Shown: one piece after another, positions 25,711 to 32,186 of the stretch
How the letters are laid out: each line of letters starts with the position of its first letter
Position numbering within the stretch: position 1 is the stretch's first letter
Virus record (IMG/VR): IMGVR_UViG_3300046507_000879
Span: 1 to 47,830 of that record
Source: a virus
DNA length: 47,830 nucleotides
Strand: one strand, 5' to 3'
Translations under genes and position numbers: made by a program
The notes under the pieces: generated by a model
Told to the model about the DNA's origin: nothing
Database searches by the model: none
What the model saw: only the letters and a program-made list of their open reading frames with translations

Positions 25711-25732
25711 AAAAAACCGCCCGAAGGCGGTT
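25711..25732 (-). terminator. Intrinsic terminator after 176-aa cargo gene
   Basis: Minus strand AACCGCC-TTCG-GGCGGTT and a T run: a 7-bp stem with a stable TTCG loop, 8 bases after the cargo-gene stop. Confidence 0.9.
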
Positions 25733-25740
25733 AACGAAAA

Positions 25741-26271
25741 CTAAATTAACTTTTCAGAAAATCTATCTATAGCTTCGGCACCATTTTTGAGGGCAACTTT
25801 TGGTGAGGCATCAGGCATTTTCAACTCAATCCTATGATTTAAGTTGAATGGCTCATTAGCTTTTTCTCTCAATGCTGGGATGTAGCGACTTTTGTAATCA
25901 TCGATTTGTTTGTCAACGTCGCCTTTTGATGGTGGTTCAACGCCATCATTTCGCCCAACAGAAAGAGTAACCTGCCCTTTGACCTTTCCACTAGTGAGGT
26001 CAATGGCATAGTCAGCACCAAAAAATTGTTCATCATCCTTTGATGAAAGAACATTGATTAAAAGGCCTTTGTAGTTGGCAGTAAATCCGCGACTTGGCCC
26101 TGAATGCAACTCTATTTCGAAACCTTGGCTCATTAAATGAGCCTTCATTTCGTTTAGAAGATTAATTAGCGATTGAGATCGATGAAGCTTAAATTTAGCC
26201 ACTCGTTCATCAATTAATGCTTTCTCTATATCTTTGACATCTTGCAGCTCTGTCAATTTATTTAGTGACAT
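25741..26271 (-). CDS. Cargo protein of unknown function, 176 aa
   Basis: 176 residues, not recognised. No signal peptide or membrane segment. The N-terminal half is helical (LQDVKDIEKALIDERVAKFK, QSLINLLNEMKAHLMSQG), the middle beta-rich (FEIELHSGPSRGFTANYKG, KGQVTLSVGRND), the end helical. AT-rich, with its own terminator and a palindromic element upstream, between lysis and terminase genes: a moron. ATG at 26271 follows a near-perfect AAGGAGG at 5 bases; an ATG at 26304 is less likely. Confidence 0.6.
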   Translation of the reverse strand: MSLNKLTELQDVKDIEKALIDERVAKFKLHRSQSLINLLNEMKAHLMSQGFEIELHSGPSRGFTANYKGLLINVLSSKDDEQFFGADYAIDLTSGKVKGQVTLSVGRNDGVEPPSKGDVDKQIDDYKSRYIPALREKANEPFNLNHRIELKMPDASPKVALKNGAEAIDRFSEKLI

Positions 26272-26308
26272 CACAACCTCCTTTTCATAAGTGAGGTTAC
26301 ACACTACC

Positions 26309-26324
26309 GTTAGGATTAATCCTA
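26309..26324 (-). promoter_or_regulatory. Palindrome upstream of 176-aa gene
   Basis: GTTAGGATTAATCCTA, whose core TAGGATTAATCCTA is a perfect 14-bp palindrome, 38 bases before the ATG. Shared at 14 of 16 positions with 12604-12619 before another cargo gene. Candidate operator. Confidence 0.4.
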
Positions 26325-26380
26325 GTGAAGCAAAATTTATGATTCATCATCCCCCTGAGTCGTAATGCGACCATTGCTGA

Positions 26381-26833
26381 TCACTTCAGGCATTGCTCAG
26401 TGATGTACTGCTGCAAGCCTGCTATTTGCTTTCCTGCAACTTCGATTCGCTCTCTGAGGGTGAAATAATCCCGTTGAGCGGAGTCAGTAAGTCTGGCGCT
26501 GGCTGCATCATCCATGCTGGCGGTGCCGGAGGTGGATTGCTTCGGGCAGGTGGCGTTGAGCTGCAACCGACGCTTGCCAGCAGTAACATCATGCTGAAGC
26601 TGATCGATAGTGGCTTTAGCATCAGCTAACTCCTGTGTGTATTTGGCATCCAGTGCAGCAACGCTTTTCTGCCGGCGCTGCATATCGTTGATGGTCTCTT
26701 GCCGGGCATCAGCATCCTTCCTGGCAATGTCTGCCCTGGTGGATTGCCGGTTAGCCTCAGCGGCGAAACCTACGCACATCAGCATCAGCCCACCAATCAG
26801 CACCGCTTTCCAGTTACTTACTAACCACGCCAT
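26381..26833 (-). CDS. Rz: Inner-membrane spanin Rz
   Basis: 150 residues. N-terminal membrane anchor (SNWKAVLIGGLMLMCVGFAA, about 6-25), then a periplasmic coiled coil (residues 30-90) and helical C-terminus (RERIEVAGKQIAGLQQYI). Rz with Rz1 bridges the two membranes and fuses them at the end of lysis. Rz1 is embedded in the +1 frame. Overlaps the upstream 140-aa gene by 20 bases. Confidence 0.85.
   Translation of the reverse strand: MAWLVSNWKAVLIGGLMLMCVGFAAEANRQSTRADIARKDADARQETINDMQRRQKSVAALDAKYTQELADAKATIDQLQHDVTAGKRRLQLNATCPKQSTSGTASMDDAASARLTDSAQRDYFTLRERIEVAGKQIAGLQQYITEQCLK
26422..26622 (-). CDS. Rz1: Outer-membrane spanin lipoprotein Rz1
   Basis: 66 residues, entirely inside Rz in another frame. 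Lipoprotein signal peptide with Cys20 (MMLLLASVGC), then a proline-rich mature part (TPPARSNPPPAPPAW). AGGAG 7 bases before the ATG. Nested, proline-rich Rz1 lipoproteins are the lambda arrangement. Confidence 0.85.
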   Translation of the reverse strand: MLKPLSISFSMMLLLASVGCSSTPPARSNPPPAPPAWMMQPAPDLLTPLNGIISPSESESKLQESK

Positions 26834-27236
26834 CTTCTTTCTCCGGTGGGCCAGCCTGGATAATCACTGTGTTGGGGTCATCAGTGCCATTACCTGCCGC
26901 GCCCGGATCGATAGAGATTGAGCACTGCTTGCTGTTCCGCAGGAATTCATTCTCTTTCTGCAGCGAGTTGGCTCGGGCTTCGGCGGTTGACCGACGGCGC
27001 GATTCTTCATCCAGAGTTGTGGCCAGACTGTCCAGGCGCTTAGTTATAGGAGCCATCTGGTCAGCGAACTTCATGTTGCGCTCGTTAGCCTGAATGAACT
27101 GTGTGCGAATGCGGTTGTTGCGATCGGCAAGGTTGATGTTGTCGTACCAGAGCTTACACACGAATCCCACGATGATGGCGGCGAAGACGATCGGGATATA
27201 CCGGCTGTAACGGGCCATTCTTGCTCTGCTGGTCAT
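26814..27236 (-). CDS. Membrane-anchored coiled-coil lysis-cassette protein
   Basis: 140 residues. One membrane segment (about 12-29, RYIPIVFAAIIVGFVCKLW), a coiled coil (about 35-100) and a flexible, proline-containing C-terminus. Similar in layout to an inner-membrane spanin, but Rz/Rz1 follow directly, so the cassette holds two such proteins. Overlaps the endolysin by 4 bases; GGAGG 7 bases upstream. A lysis regulator or second spanin component is possible. Confidence 0.6.
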   Translation of the reverse strand: MTSRARMARYSRYIPIVFAAIIVGFVCKLWYDNINLADRNNRIRTQFIQANERNMKFADQMAPITKRLDSLATTLDEESRRRSTAEARANSLQKENEFLRNSKQCSISIDPGAAGNGTDDPNTVIIQAGPPEKEDGVVSK

Positions 27237-27862
27237 GTCAGTACCTCCAGGGCTATTTTGGTTCTGGCCTTGCGGTCATCAAGACCGTTGCTGCCCCCGT
27301 TAATCCGCTTTGTCAGCCCGGAAATATCTCCTGCATCAGCGAACTGATTACAGTTATTGGCTTTCCAGAACCAACCAGCCGATCGGGCCGCATTCTCATC
27401 GGTAAGTAGCAAGTCAGGGTTGTTGACCAAATCGAGACCAAGCGCTCTGGCGCACGCAGCATAGTTATCGCGAAACGTGACCTGCTTCAGTCCCCTTCCC
27501 CGATACTTCCAGCCATCACCATTCAGGTTATTGCCGTAGCGGCCGCCGTAAACGATATTGGCAATTGCCATCTGACGTTCAGGCGATAACGCCAGTTCGC
27601 CAGGCTTGCGCCCGAGCTGTTCGCGCTGTGCTGCGGTCAGTCGTGATCCAAAAATTGATAGTCCGGCTACCGAGTAATTCAGACTTTCTTTCACAGAAGT
27701 GAATCCGCCTGACTCTGTACCGATTTGTGCAATGAAATAAGCCTGGCGCTTTGCGGTATCAATGCCGAATTCCTGCATTGCCGCTGAAAGCGGGCCATAC
27801 CACTTATCTGCCAGCTGCTGAGAAATGCCGGCTGCGCGCTGAAACTGGTCACGGGTGATCAT
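27233..27862 (-). CDS. Endolysin, glycoside hydrolase family 19
   Basis: 209 residues. GH19 (chitinase-like) fold: catalytic Glu in FIAQIGTESGGFTS (about residue 50), NIVYGGRYGN, GDGWKYRGRGLKQVTFRDNY, and the C-terminal LTKRINGG-NGL-DR block. GH19 endolysins cut the glycan strands of peptidoglycan. No signal-anchor sequence, so it needs the holin for export. Overlaps holin and downstream gene by 4 bases each. Confidence 0.92.
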   Translation of the reverse strand: MITRDQFQRAAGISQQLADKWYGPLSAAMQEFGIDTAKRQAYFIAQIGTESGGFTSVKESLNYSVAGLSIFGSRLTAAQREQLGRKPGELALSPERQMAIANIVYGGRYGNNLNGDGWKYRGRGLKQVTFRDNYAACARALGLDLVNNPDLLLTDENAARSAGWFWKANNCNQFADAGDISGLTKRINGGSNGLDDRKARTKIALEVLT

Positions 27863-28179
27863 TCGGCAACTCCCGCATCACCCGCAGCTTTTTGCAGGAA
27901 ACGCTTCTCAAGGGTTTTGATTAGTGATGAACCAGACCAGCCAGCCATACCACAAATAGCCCCTGTAATTTCTTGAGGCCAGTTCCAGTAGGTGGCTAAC
28001 AGCATCATCAGGAATCCCGCGAAGACAGAGACGATCATCTGCAGGCACAAGGTTCGCCAGCTGAAGGCATCTCCGCTTAATACTTTGTAGGCATACGCCG
28101 CCACCGAGCCGAACACCGTCATGCCCAATGCAATCAGCGCGGCAATTAAGCCCGGATCGGATTTATATGGCATTTTCAT
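27859..28179 (-). CDS. S: Holin with lambda-like dual start
   Basis: 106 residues from MKMPYKSD. Three hydrophobic segments: LIAALIALGMTVFGSVAAYA, LCLQMIVSVFAGFLMMLLAT, ITGAICGMAGWSGSSLI. The N-terminus MKMP is that of lambda S, where Met1 gives the antiholin and Met3 the holin. Here ATGs lie at 28179 and 28173, with GGGGGTGG just upstream and a CCCC-TTATGC-GGGG hairpin over the ribosome site, as in lambda. It times lysis and releases the endolysin. Confidence 0.85.
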   Translation of the reverse strand: MKMPYKSDPGLIAALIALGMTVFGSVAAYAYKVLSGDAFSWRTLCLQMIVSVFAGFLMMLLATYWNWPQEITGAICGMAGWSGSSLIKTLEKRFLQKAAGDAGVAE

Positions 28180-28221
28180 TTCCACCCCCGCATAAGGGGA
28201 CTTGTCCAATTTAGGAATTGG

Positions 28222-28377
28222 TTACATTGTGAACTGAACAAGTCCGGGTAAACTCTTTCTTGTCGAGAGAAAAAGCACCGCCTTGCCGTTGGGGTAGTCA
28301 ACCGAAGTGAATCCGCCACAGTGCGGATTTTTTGCATTAAAAAAGCGCCGTCCCGACTTCACACAGGAGGGATTCAT
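28222..28377 (-). CDS. Possible 51-aa small protein in structured region
   Basis: Open frame MNPSCVKSGRRFFNAKNPHC ... GGFTSVDYPNGKAVLFL. The RRFFNAK and CGGFTSVDYPNGKA strings feel familiar from small ORFs of enterobacterial prophages, but I cannot name a family. No ribosome site precedes the ATG, which lies in the loop of a strong hairpin (28339-28396). The sequence may be conserved as a structured RNA instead. Confidence 0.4.
   Translation of the reverse strand: MNPSCVKSGRRFFNAKNPHCGGFTSVDYPNGKAVLFLSTRKSLPGLVQFTM
28310..28333 (+). terminator. Hairpin with plus-strand T run
   Basis: AATCCGC-CACAGT-GCGGATT followed by T residues; an intrinsic terminator for plus-strand transcription inside the minus-strand late operon. 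It suggests an antisense transcript here, or is a side effect of the structured RNA. Confidence 0.5.
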
Positions 28378-28396
28378 TTTTGATTCGGGAGGCGCT
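28339..28396 (-). terminator. Long-stem terminator upstream of holin
   Basis: Arms 28344-28356 and 28385-28396 (AGCGCC plus TCCCGA, one bulge) pair over 12 bp with a 28-base loop; on the minus strand six T follow. It would end transcripts from the cargo gene unless Q is active. The plus strand of the loop has a strong AGGAGG. Confidence 0.65.
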
Positions 28397-28419
28397 AAAA
28401 CGTGAAAAGGCCCACCGAA

Positions 28420-28450
28420 GTGAGCCGATTAAATTGGTTATTCGGCTCAC
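28420..28450. repeat. Inverted repeat between cargo gene and holin
   Basis: GTGAGCCGA and TCGGCTCAC, perfect 9-bp arms with a 13-base loop. No T run follows on either strand, so it is not a standard terminator. With the two neighbouring hairpins it makes a folded region. Confidence 0.6.
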
Positions 28451-28514
28451 AATCTGAGTCGATTACTGGTGCTAATAATTCATAATGACCACCTGAAGGC
28501 AGCCTAAGCCCTGA

Positions 28515-28904
28515 TCAGTACGCTTCGCTAATGATGTTGGTATAAATACGTTTTTGGCTGCTATCGAAAACATGAACTTGTGTAGGATAATCAGACTTAA
28601 ATATATTCATAGCGAAAAAATTGCCGTTATCACACGAGAACAACCTCACCATCTGTTGAACGCCTTGAGAGTTAACTTGCGGGCCCCTCTCACTAACCTG
28701 CGAGCACCTCTGTATCTCCCCCTTATCTAAAGAATATATCAATGATTCATTTGTAAGTGTCATGGACAATCTGCCATCTTGAGTTATGGCAGAATCATGC
28801 GACTGCTGACTTTCTTCATCATGTGGGCTGGTTACCGAATGTGAGCGACAAGAAGAGACTAAGAGAATGGTGAATATTATTGGCGTAATGAGTAAGCGAT
28901 TCAT
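28515..28904 (-). CDS. Cargo lipoprotein in the Q-holin slot
   Basis: 129 residues. Lipoprotein signal peptide (MNRLLITPIIFTILLVSSC, lipidated Cys19) and a mature part without recognised domain; three further cysteines could form a disulfide. AT-rich. It lies between Q and the holin, downstream of where the late promoter should be, the position of Shiga-toxin genes in Stx phages. Expression could come with late transcription. AAGG about 7 bases before the ATG. Surface or periplasmic conversion function inferred only. Confidence 0.65.
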   Translation of the reverse strand: MNRLLITPIIFTILLVSSCRSHSVTSPHDEESQQSHDSAITQDGRLSMTLTNESLIYSLDKGEIQRCSQVSERGPQVNSQGVQQMVRLFSCDNGNFFAMNIFKSDYPTQVHVFDSSQKRIYTNIISEAY

Positions 28905-28991
28905 TTTTAACCTTTAAATCATAAATACAAGTTTTTTAATGATACACATAACCAATAATGATTTGCTCATAACTTTTACTATTCTGATAAC

Positions 28992-29022
28992 AAAAAAGCC
29001 CCAACCGTTAAGGCCGAGGCTT
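28992..29022 (-). terminator. Intrinsic terminator after Q (tR'-like)
   Basis: Minus strand AAGCCTCGGCC-TTAAC-GGTTGGGGCTT, an 11-bp stem using G-U pairs, then six T. It lies about 110 bases downstream of Q, where lambda has tR', the terminator read through once Q loads at pR'. The G-U pairs make it specific to this strand. No convincing pR' -35/-10 pair could be fixed in 29023-29129. Confidence 0.7.
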
Positions 29023-29129
29023 CTTTGTGACGCTTCATTTCAGCACCACCGCGCTCAGTTCGCTTTACTTCCCGAGCATAGCTGTATTTAGCCAGGTTTA
29101 TTGCCCAATGTCTTTAGCTATTCGTGCTA

Positions 29130-29753
29130 TCAGGCTGCTAATGCAGAACATTCCTTCTCCATTTCGCGCTTCACAGCGTAATACAATTCTCCTTCAAGGA
29201 TATCTTGCGCCCATTCCATTCTATTGCGGGCCTCTTTCGGTGTTACGCCGGTGAAGAAAATTAACGACTGAGCGATGTTTTGCGCGCTCTTGCATTTGCA
29301 GTATCGTAATCTGGCTACAGAGCGGATCGGGTTATCCCGTCCAAACGTTTTCACGATTACCGATTCCATGAAGGCAGCATCATCTGATTCTTTGGCGAGA
29401 GCGATGATGTTGCCGGCTGATGATTGTGGGACCAGGATGTCACGGGCTTTACGGAGTAATTCTTCCCCTCTGTAGCCTTCACAGTGAAGCTCTGTGACTA
29501 CCCTCTCTATCTGCCTGGCTTTCTGCTCACTCCATTCACAGCGCATCATGAGCCTGCCGAGCACGTTGATTTCACCACGCTCATACTCATCACCCGAAAG
29601 GTGATCACCCCATACGGTCAGGAGATTGCGAATCCATGCCTGCTGCGATCGGTTGATGGTCTTCCAGCCGGTTCCGAATAGCCTGCGCATGTCAGCGGCG
29701 GTCCGTACCCCAGCGAGGCGAACGATTTGCTGATAGTCACGCTCTATTCTCAT
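29130..29753 (-). CDS. Q: Late antiterminator, Q-like (DUF1133-like)
   Basis: 207 residues. Helical DNA-binding protein with DYQQIVRLAGVRTAADMRRL near the start and MEWAQDILE-ELYYAVKREM at the end. Position, length and pattern fit antiterminators of the Q group (I associate it with DUF1133). It should load onto RNA polymerase at the late promoter and allow transcription through lysis, head and tail genes, including the cargo terminators. Its start overlaps the YlcG-like gene. Confidence 0.75.
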   Translation of the reverse strand: MRIERDYQQIVRLAGVRTAADMRRLFGTGWKTINRSQQAWIRNLLTVWGDHLSGDEYERGEINVLGRLMMRCEWSEQKARQIERVVTELHCEGYRGEELLRKARDILVPQSSAGNIIALAKESDDAAFMESVIVKTFGRDNPIRSVARLRYCKCKSAQNIAQSLIFFTGVTPKEARNRMEWAQDILEGELYYAVKREMEKECSALAA

Positions 29754-29868
29754 TTCTGGCTCCCATTAGCTTTGCTGTGTTGCGGAGGATTCGGTAGTCA
29801 ATCGGAAAGGTGTTGCGGGTGCGGTAGAGCCGGAGGTGACGCCATTTTTGTTGAAGGTAGTCGATCAT
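29737..29868 (-). CDS. YlcG-like small protein
   Basis: 43 residues: MIDYLQQKWRHLRLYRTRNT ... DYRILRNTAKLMG. The W-R-x-L-R-L-Y-R and D-Y-R-I-L-R-N patterns match YlcG of the DLP12 prophage, which also sits just before the Q-type gene. Overlaps Q by 17 bases and the upstream gene by 4 (ATGA). GGTGG 5 bases before the ATG. Function unknown. Confidence 0.7.
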   Translation of the reverse strand: MIDYLQQKWRHLRLYRTRNTFPIDYRILRNTAKLMGARNENRA

Positions 29869-30026
29869 GCGAACCACCAATTTAAAATGCGCTGGCCTAA
29901 TGGCTTTCGGCTACGGGAGTGATACTGAACGCGCTCTATTTTGCTGTTCACTTCTGCCAGGCGATTCTCAAGTTGCTTTCGCGTCTGCAGATACATAGCC
30001 AGCCGGTAATGGTCGATTGGTTTCAT
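29865..30026 (-). CDS. Small basic coiled-coil protein
   Basis: 53 residues: MKPIDHYRLAMYLQTRKQLE ... WWFA. Short helical segment with heptads (LQTRKQLENRLAEVNSKIERV) and a basic tail. Overlaps neighbours on both sides by 4 bases (ATGA), typical of translationally coupled nin-region genes. Function unknown. Confidence 0.6.
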   Translation of the reverse strand: MKPIDHYRLAMYLQTRKQLENRLAEVNSKIERVQYHSRSRKPLGQRILNWWFA

Positions 30027-30604
30027 GCTGCCTCTCTGTTTTTATTCAACTCTCTGGTTTTCTGCCGGTAATGCGCCGCCAGCTCCTGAAGCTCTTCCCG
30101 CGTCCACTTTTTCAACTCATGCGGTCCTATCAACCGGTCGAATGCTTCTTGCCCGATTTTGGCAATCAGGTTCGGCTTGTATCCTGTGATATTTCCGCTG
30201 AGGTGGTGGTTGCATGGCATGCACTGCTTATGGCACCCATCTTCATCAAATCTTGTTTCTGGTGACGCCTTAACCGTTCTGAAATGGCCTGCGTGCCACT
30301 GACCGTCGTGCATCCTCCCGCAACTTATGCATAAATCCTCTGCATCCCGCGTCCTGATGAACTCGTTAAAGGCCTGCTGAGCTAACTTCAGCCAGTGGCT
30401 TAACGGCTTAACATCGGCTTTGCGCTTGTTCCATGCGGCACGCTCAGCTTTCTCCTGTCGCTTTTGTTTGCGATCGGATAGCTGGTTAGCGAGTTGGATT
30501 GCACATTTGGGAGAGCAGACGGTCTGAAGGCTGTTGCGGGGTGTGAACTTGGTGGGGCAGCATTTGCATTTACGAGCTTTCGGCGGCTTGATGACTGTTG
30601 CCAT
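30023..30604 (-). CDS. ninG: NinG/Rap recombination protein
   Basis: 193 residues. NinG family: N-terminal cysteine cluster (CKCCPTKFTPRNSLQTVCSP-C), RDAEDLCISCGR, and the HNH-like block QWHAGHFR-VKA ... CHKQCMPCNHHLSGN. Lambda Rap/NinG promotes Red-dependent recombination and has structure-specific endonuclease activity. ATG at 30604 sits 6 bases after GGAGG; the ATG two codons earlier abuts the ribosome site. Confidence 0.92.
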   Translation of the reverse strand: MATVIKPPKARKCKCCPTKFTPRNSLQTVCSPKCAIQLANQLSDRKQKRQEKAERAAWNKRKADVKPLSHWLKLAQQAFNEFIRTRDAEDLCISCGRMHDGQWHAGHFRTVKASPETRFDEDGCHKQCMPCNHHLSGNITGYKPNLIAKIGQEAFDRLIGPHELKKWTREELQELAAHYRQKTRELNKNREAA

Positions 30605-30734
30605 CTTCATCCTCCATTCTGAAATTGGGATCGGTCATTTCATAGAACGCGGCACACTCGTCGCAGACGTGGCATTCATCAGGTGACAGAGGGATTCCAC
30701 AGTTGGCGCAAAGTGGGTCAGGCGGCTGTTTCAT
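30570..30734 (-). CDS. Small zinc-ribbon protein
   Basis: 54 residues (MKQPPDPLCANCGIPLSPDE, then CHVCDECAAFYEM). Two CxxC pairs suggest a zinc ribbon like other small Nin proteins. GGAGG 7 bases upstream; overlaps the ninG start by 35 bases. Confidence 0.65.
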   Translation of the reverse strand: MKQPPDPLCANCGIPLSPDECHVCDECAAFYEMTDPNFRMEDEDGNSHQAAESS

Positions 30735-31146
30735 TGACTTCCTCCCGATATTTTTCAAACCAGAAAACTATGGGTGATGGCGTCACCTGCAACTGCCCGA
30801 ATCTCTCTGCTGTCCTGAAGTTGACGCTGTATTGCCTCGCCCGCTCAGTCTGCTCTGCAACCTGCTTTCTAAATATTTCCAGGGTAAAAGTAGCTTTGAA
30901 AAGGTTGCATGGGGCGCATGCCGGGAATAGGTTTTCCATCACATCGTTTTCTGGTCGCCAGTGCTCGCCAGTTGCTACTGTTCTTCGCGTGCCATCTTCA
31001 CGGCGCGGGCCAAACTCCCATTTGCGTAATGCTGCTTCAACGTGGTCGGCGTGCCACCCTTTTTCCGGCAGGCTGCAACCGCAGTATGCGCAGCTACCAC
31101 CAAATTTCATGCGCAAGATTCCTCGCTGCTTTGGTGTAAGTTTCAT
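30718..31146 (-). CDS. HNH endonuclease
   Basis: 142 residues from MKLTPKQRG. HNH core: SCAYCGCSLPEKGWHADHVEA (about 18-37) and NLFPACAPCNLFKATFTLEIF (about 71-90), with zinc-binding CxxC pairs at both ends. HNH proteins in nin regions cut or nick DNA; some act in packaging or recombination. Start at 31146 gives an ATGA overlap with the upstream stop; an in-frame ATG at 31158 is an alternative. Confidence 0.85.
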   Translation of the reverse strand: MKLTPKQRGILRMKFGGSCAYCGCSLPEKGWHADHVEAALRKWEFGPRREDGTRRTVATGEHWRPENDVMENLFPACAPCNLFKATFTLEIFRKQVAEQTERARQYSVNFRTAERFGQLQVTPSPIVFWFEKYREEVNETAA

Positions 31147-31349
31147 AACCTGCTCCATATCGGCTGCTCCCATCGCTTGCTTGGGATAGGTTCGTATTTG
31201 GTTTCTGGCAGCAATGCCGAAACCGTCCAGGACTTGTAGTCGGCGGCGAGGTGCTTTTCGGTTTTGATGTTGCGGGCGTTGTAGCTGAGGATTAACTGGT
31301 TTGCTTCTTCGGTGGTGCAGTCTGGGTGGTGGAACCATGATTTGCTCAT
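31143..31349 (-). CDS. Small nin-region protein
   Basis: 68 residues, MSKSWFHHPDCTTEEANQLI to WEQPIWSRL. Looks like a family of short phage proteins with an S-W-x-H-x-P-D-C opening and tryptophan-rich end; function unknown. GGGAG 9 bases upstream. Overlaps both neighbours by 3 bases. Confidence 0.6.
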   Translation of the reverse strand: MSKSWFHHPDCTTEEANQLILSYNARNIKTEKHLAADYKSWTVSALLPETKYEPIPSKRWEQPIWSRL

Positions 31350-31495
31350 CTGGCTTTCTCCCACAGGCTGTAGCATGTTCGTTTCGAGATGCCGAGCCGC
31401 TCTGAAATGACGCCCCACGTTAGACCTGACTTCCTGAGCTTTGCGATTTTGGCCGCATCCTCACGCGTGTAATGCTCATATCTACCTTTTCTCAT
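31346..31495 (-). CDS. Short helix-turn-helix protein
   Basis: 49 residues (MRKGRYEHYTREDAAKIAKL, then SGLTWGVISERLGISKRTCY). The second half is a textbook helix-turn-helix (LTWGVISERLGISKRTCYSLW), so it probably binds DNA. No other domain. Overlaps both neighbours (ATGA). Confidence 0.65.
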   Translation of the reverse strand: MRKGRYEHYTREDAAKIAKLRKSGLTWGVISERLGISKRTCYSLWEKAR

Positions 31496-31755
31496 GGCCT
31501 GACCTCGCGGAGAAGCTTGTCCAGCTGGGTGATGTTTCCAATGCCGAAACCAGAATTGACGATGCCTTTTTTGTAGAGCAACCCGCCTATGACCTGAGGA
31601 TTGTCTTTGCTGATAACCAGGCTGTCAGAGCACATCCTGGACAGGGTTACTTTTATCGATGGGCCTGCAAACTGGGTCCTGGCTGTAATCTCGCTGGCGG
31701 TAAGCCATTCACCTGATTCCAACGCTTCACTGATTGCCACTTTTACTTTGCTCAT
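31492..31755 (-). CDS. Winged-helix-like small protein
   Basis: 87 residues from MSKVKVAISEALESGEWLTA. Residues 1-60 resemble a winged helix (AISEALESGEWLTASEIT; SIKVTLSRMCSDSLVISK). Ribosome site GGAG 7 bases upstream. Between NinB and the 49-aa protein; no known function. Confidence 0.6.
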   Translation of the reverse strand: MSKVKVAISEALESGEWLTASEITARTQFAGPSIKVTLSRMCSDSLVISKDNPQVIGGLLYKKGIVNSGFGIGNITQLDKLLREVRP

Positions 31756-32183
31756 GCTGCATCTCCAAAGCGACCGGCCCACTCTGCTGTACGGGCTGAT
31801 TCATCGCTGAAAGTTACATTGTGGTTGGCGCCGAATGCGTGAATCAGGGTTATCAGGTCCCGCATTTCACTGACGCGCATTTTGCTTGTTGACTGGCCCA
31901 GCACGACAAATCCCCCATCGATACCCGGTACCGTGTCCTGTTTCTTCAGGCTGGCGCTGAAAACATGCTTCCAGCTTTCGGAGTCCATCTTTCGCCCATA
32001 CCAGATGACCTGGCGTGAGACGTCATTCAGGCATGACCACAGCATCCTGTTTTGCGCGAGGCTTCTGGTGTCTTCCTGGATTACGATTTGGTATGGCTTG
32101 GAGGTATTGGCGGGTAACTGCTGGATGGTGCTGATGATGTGCTGTCGGATGTTGCTGTCACGCAACACGAATGTTTGCTTCAC
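31752..32183 (-). CDS. ninB: NinB recombination mediator
   Basis: 143 residues. NinB (lambda Orf) family: F-LRD--IRQHI-S-I, SLAQNRMLWSCLNDVSRQV, and SESWKHVFSASLKKQD. Lambda Orf binds single-stranded DNA and SSB and can replace RecFOR. It fits with the ERF-type annealing protein in the other early operon. ATGA overlap with the downstream gene. Confidence 0.92.
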   Translation of the reverse strand: MKQTFVLRDSNIRQHIISTIQQLPANTSKPYQIVIQEDTRSLAQNRMLWSCLNDVSRQVIWYGRKMDSESWKHVFSASLKKQDTVPGIDGGFVVLGQSTSKMRVSEMRDLITLIHAFGANHNVTFSDESARTAEWAGRFGDAA

Positions 32184-32186
32184 GGC

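Noticed and set aside
29023-29129. Late promoter pR'
   Set aside because: It should lie here by analogy, but no -35/-10 pair with proper spacing stood out, so no promoter was annotated.
28905-29130. tRNA genes in the Q-holin slot, as in Stx phages
   Set aside because: No cloverleaf or TTCRANY T-loop was found here or elsewhere in the window.
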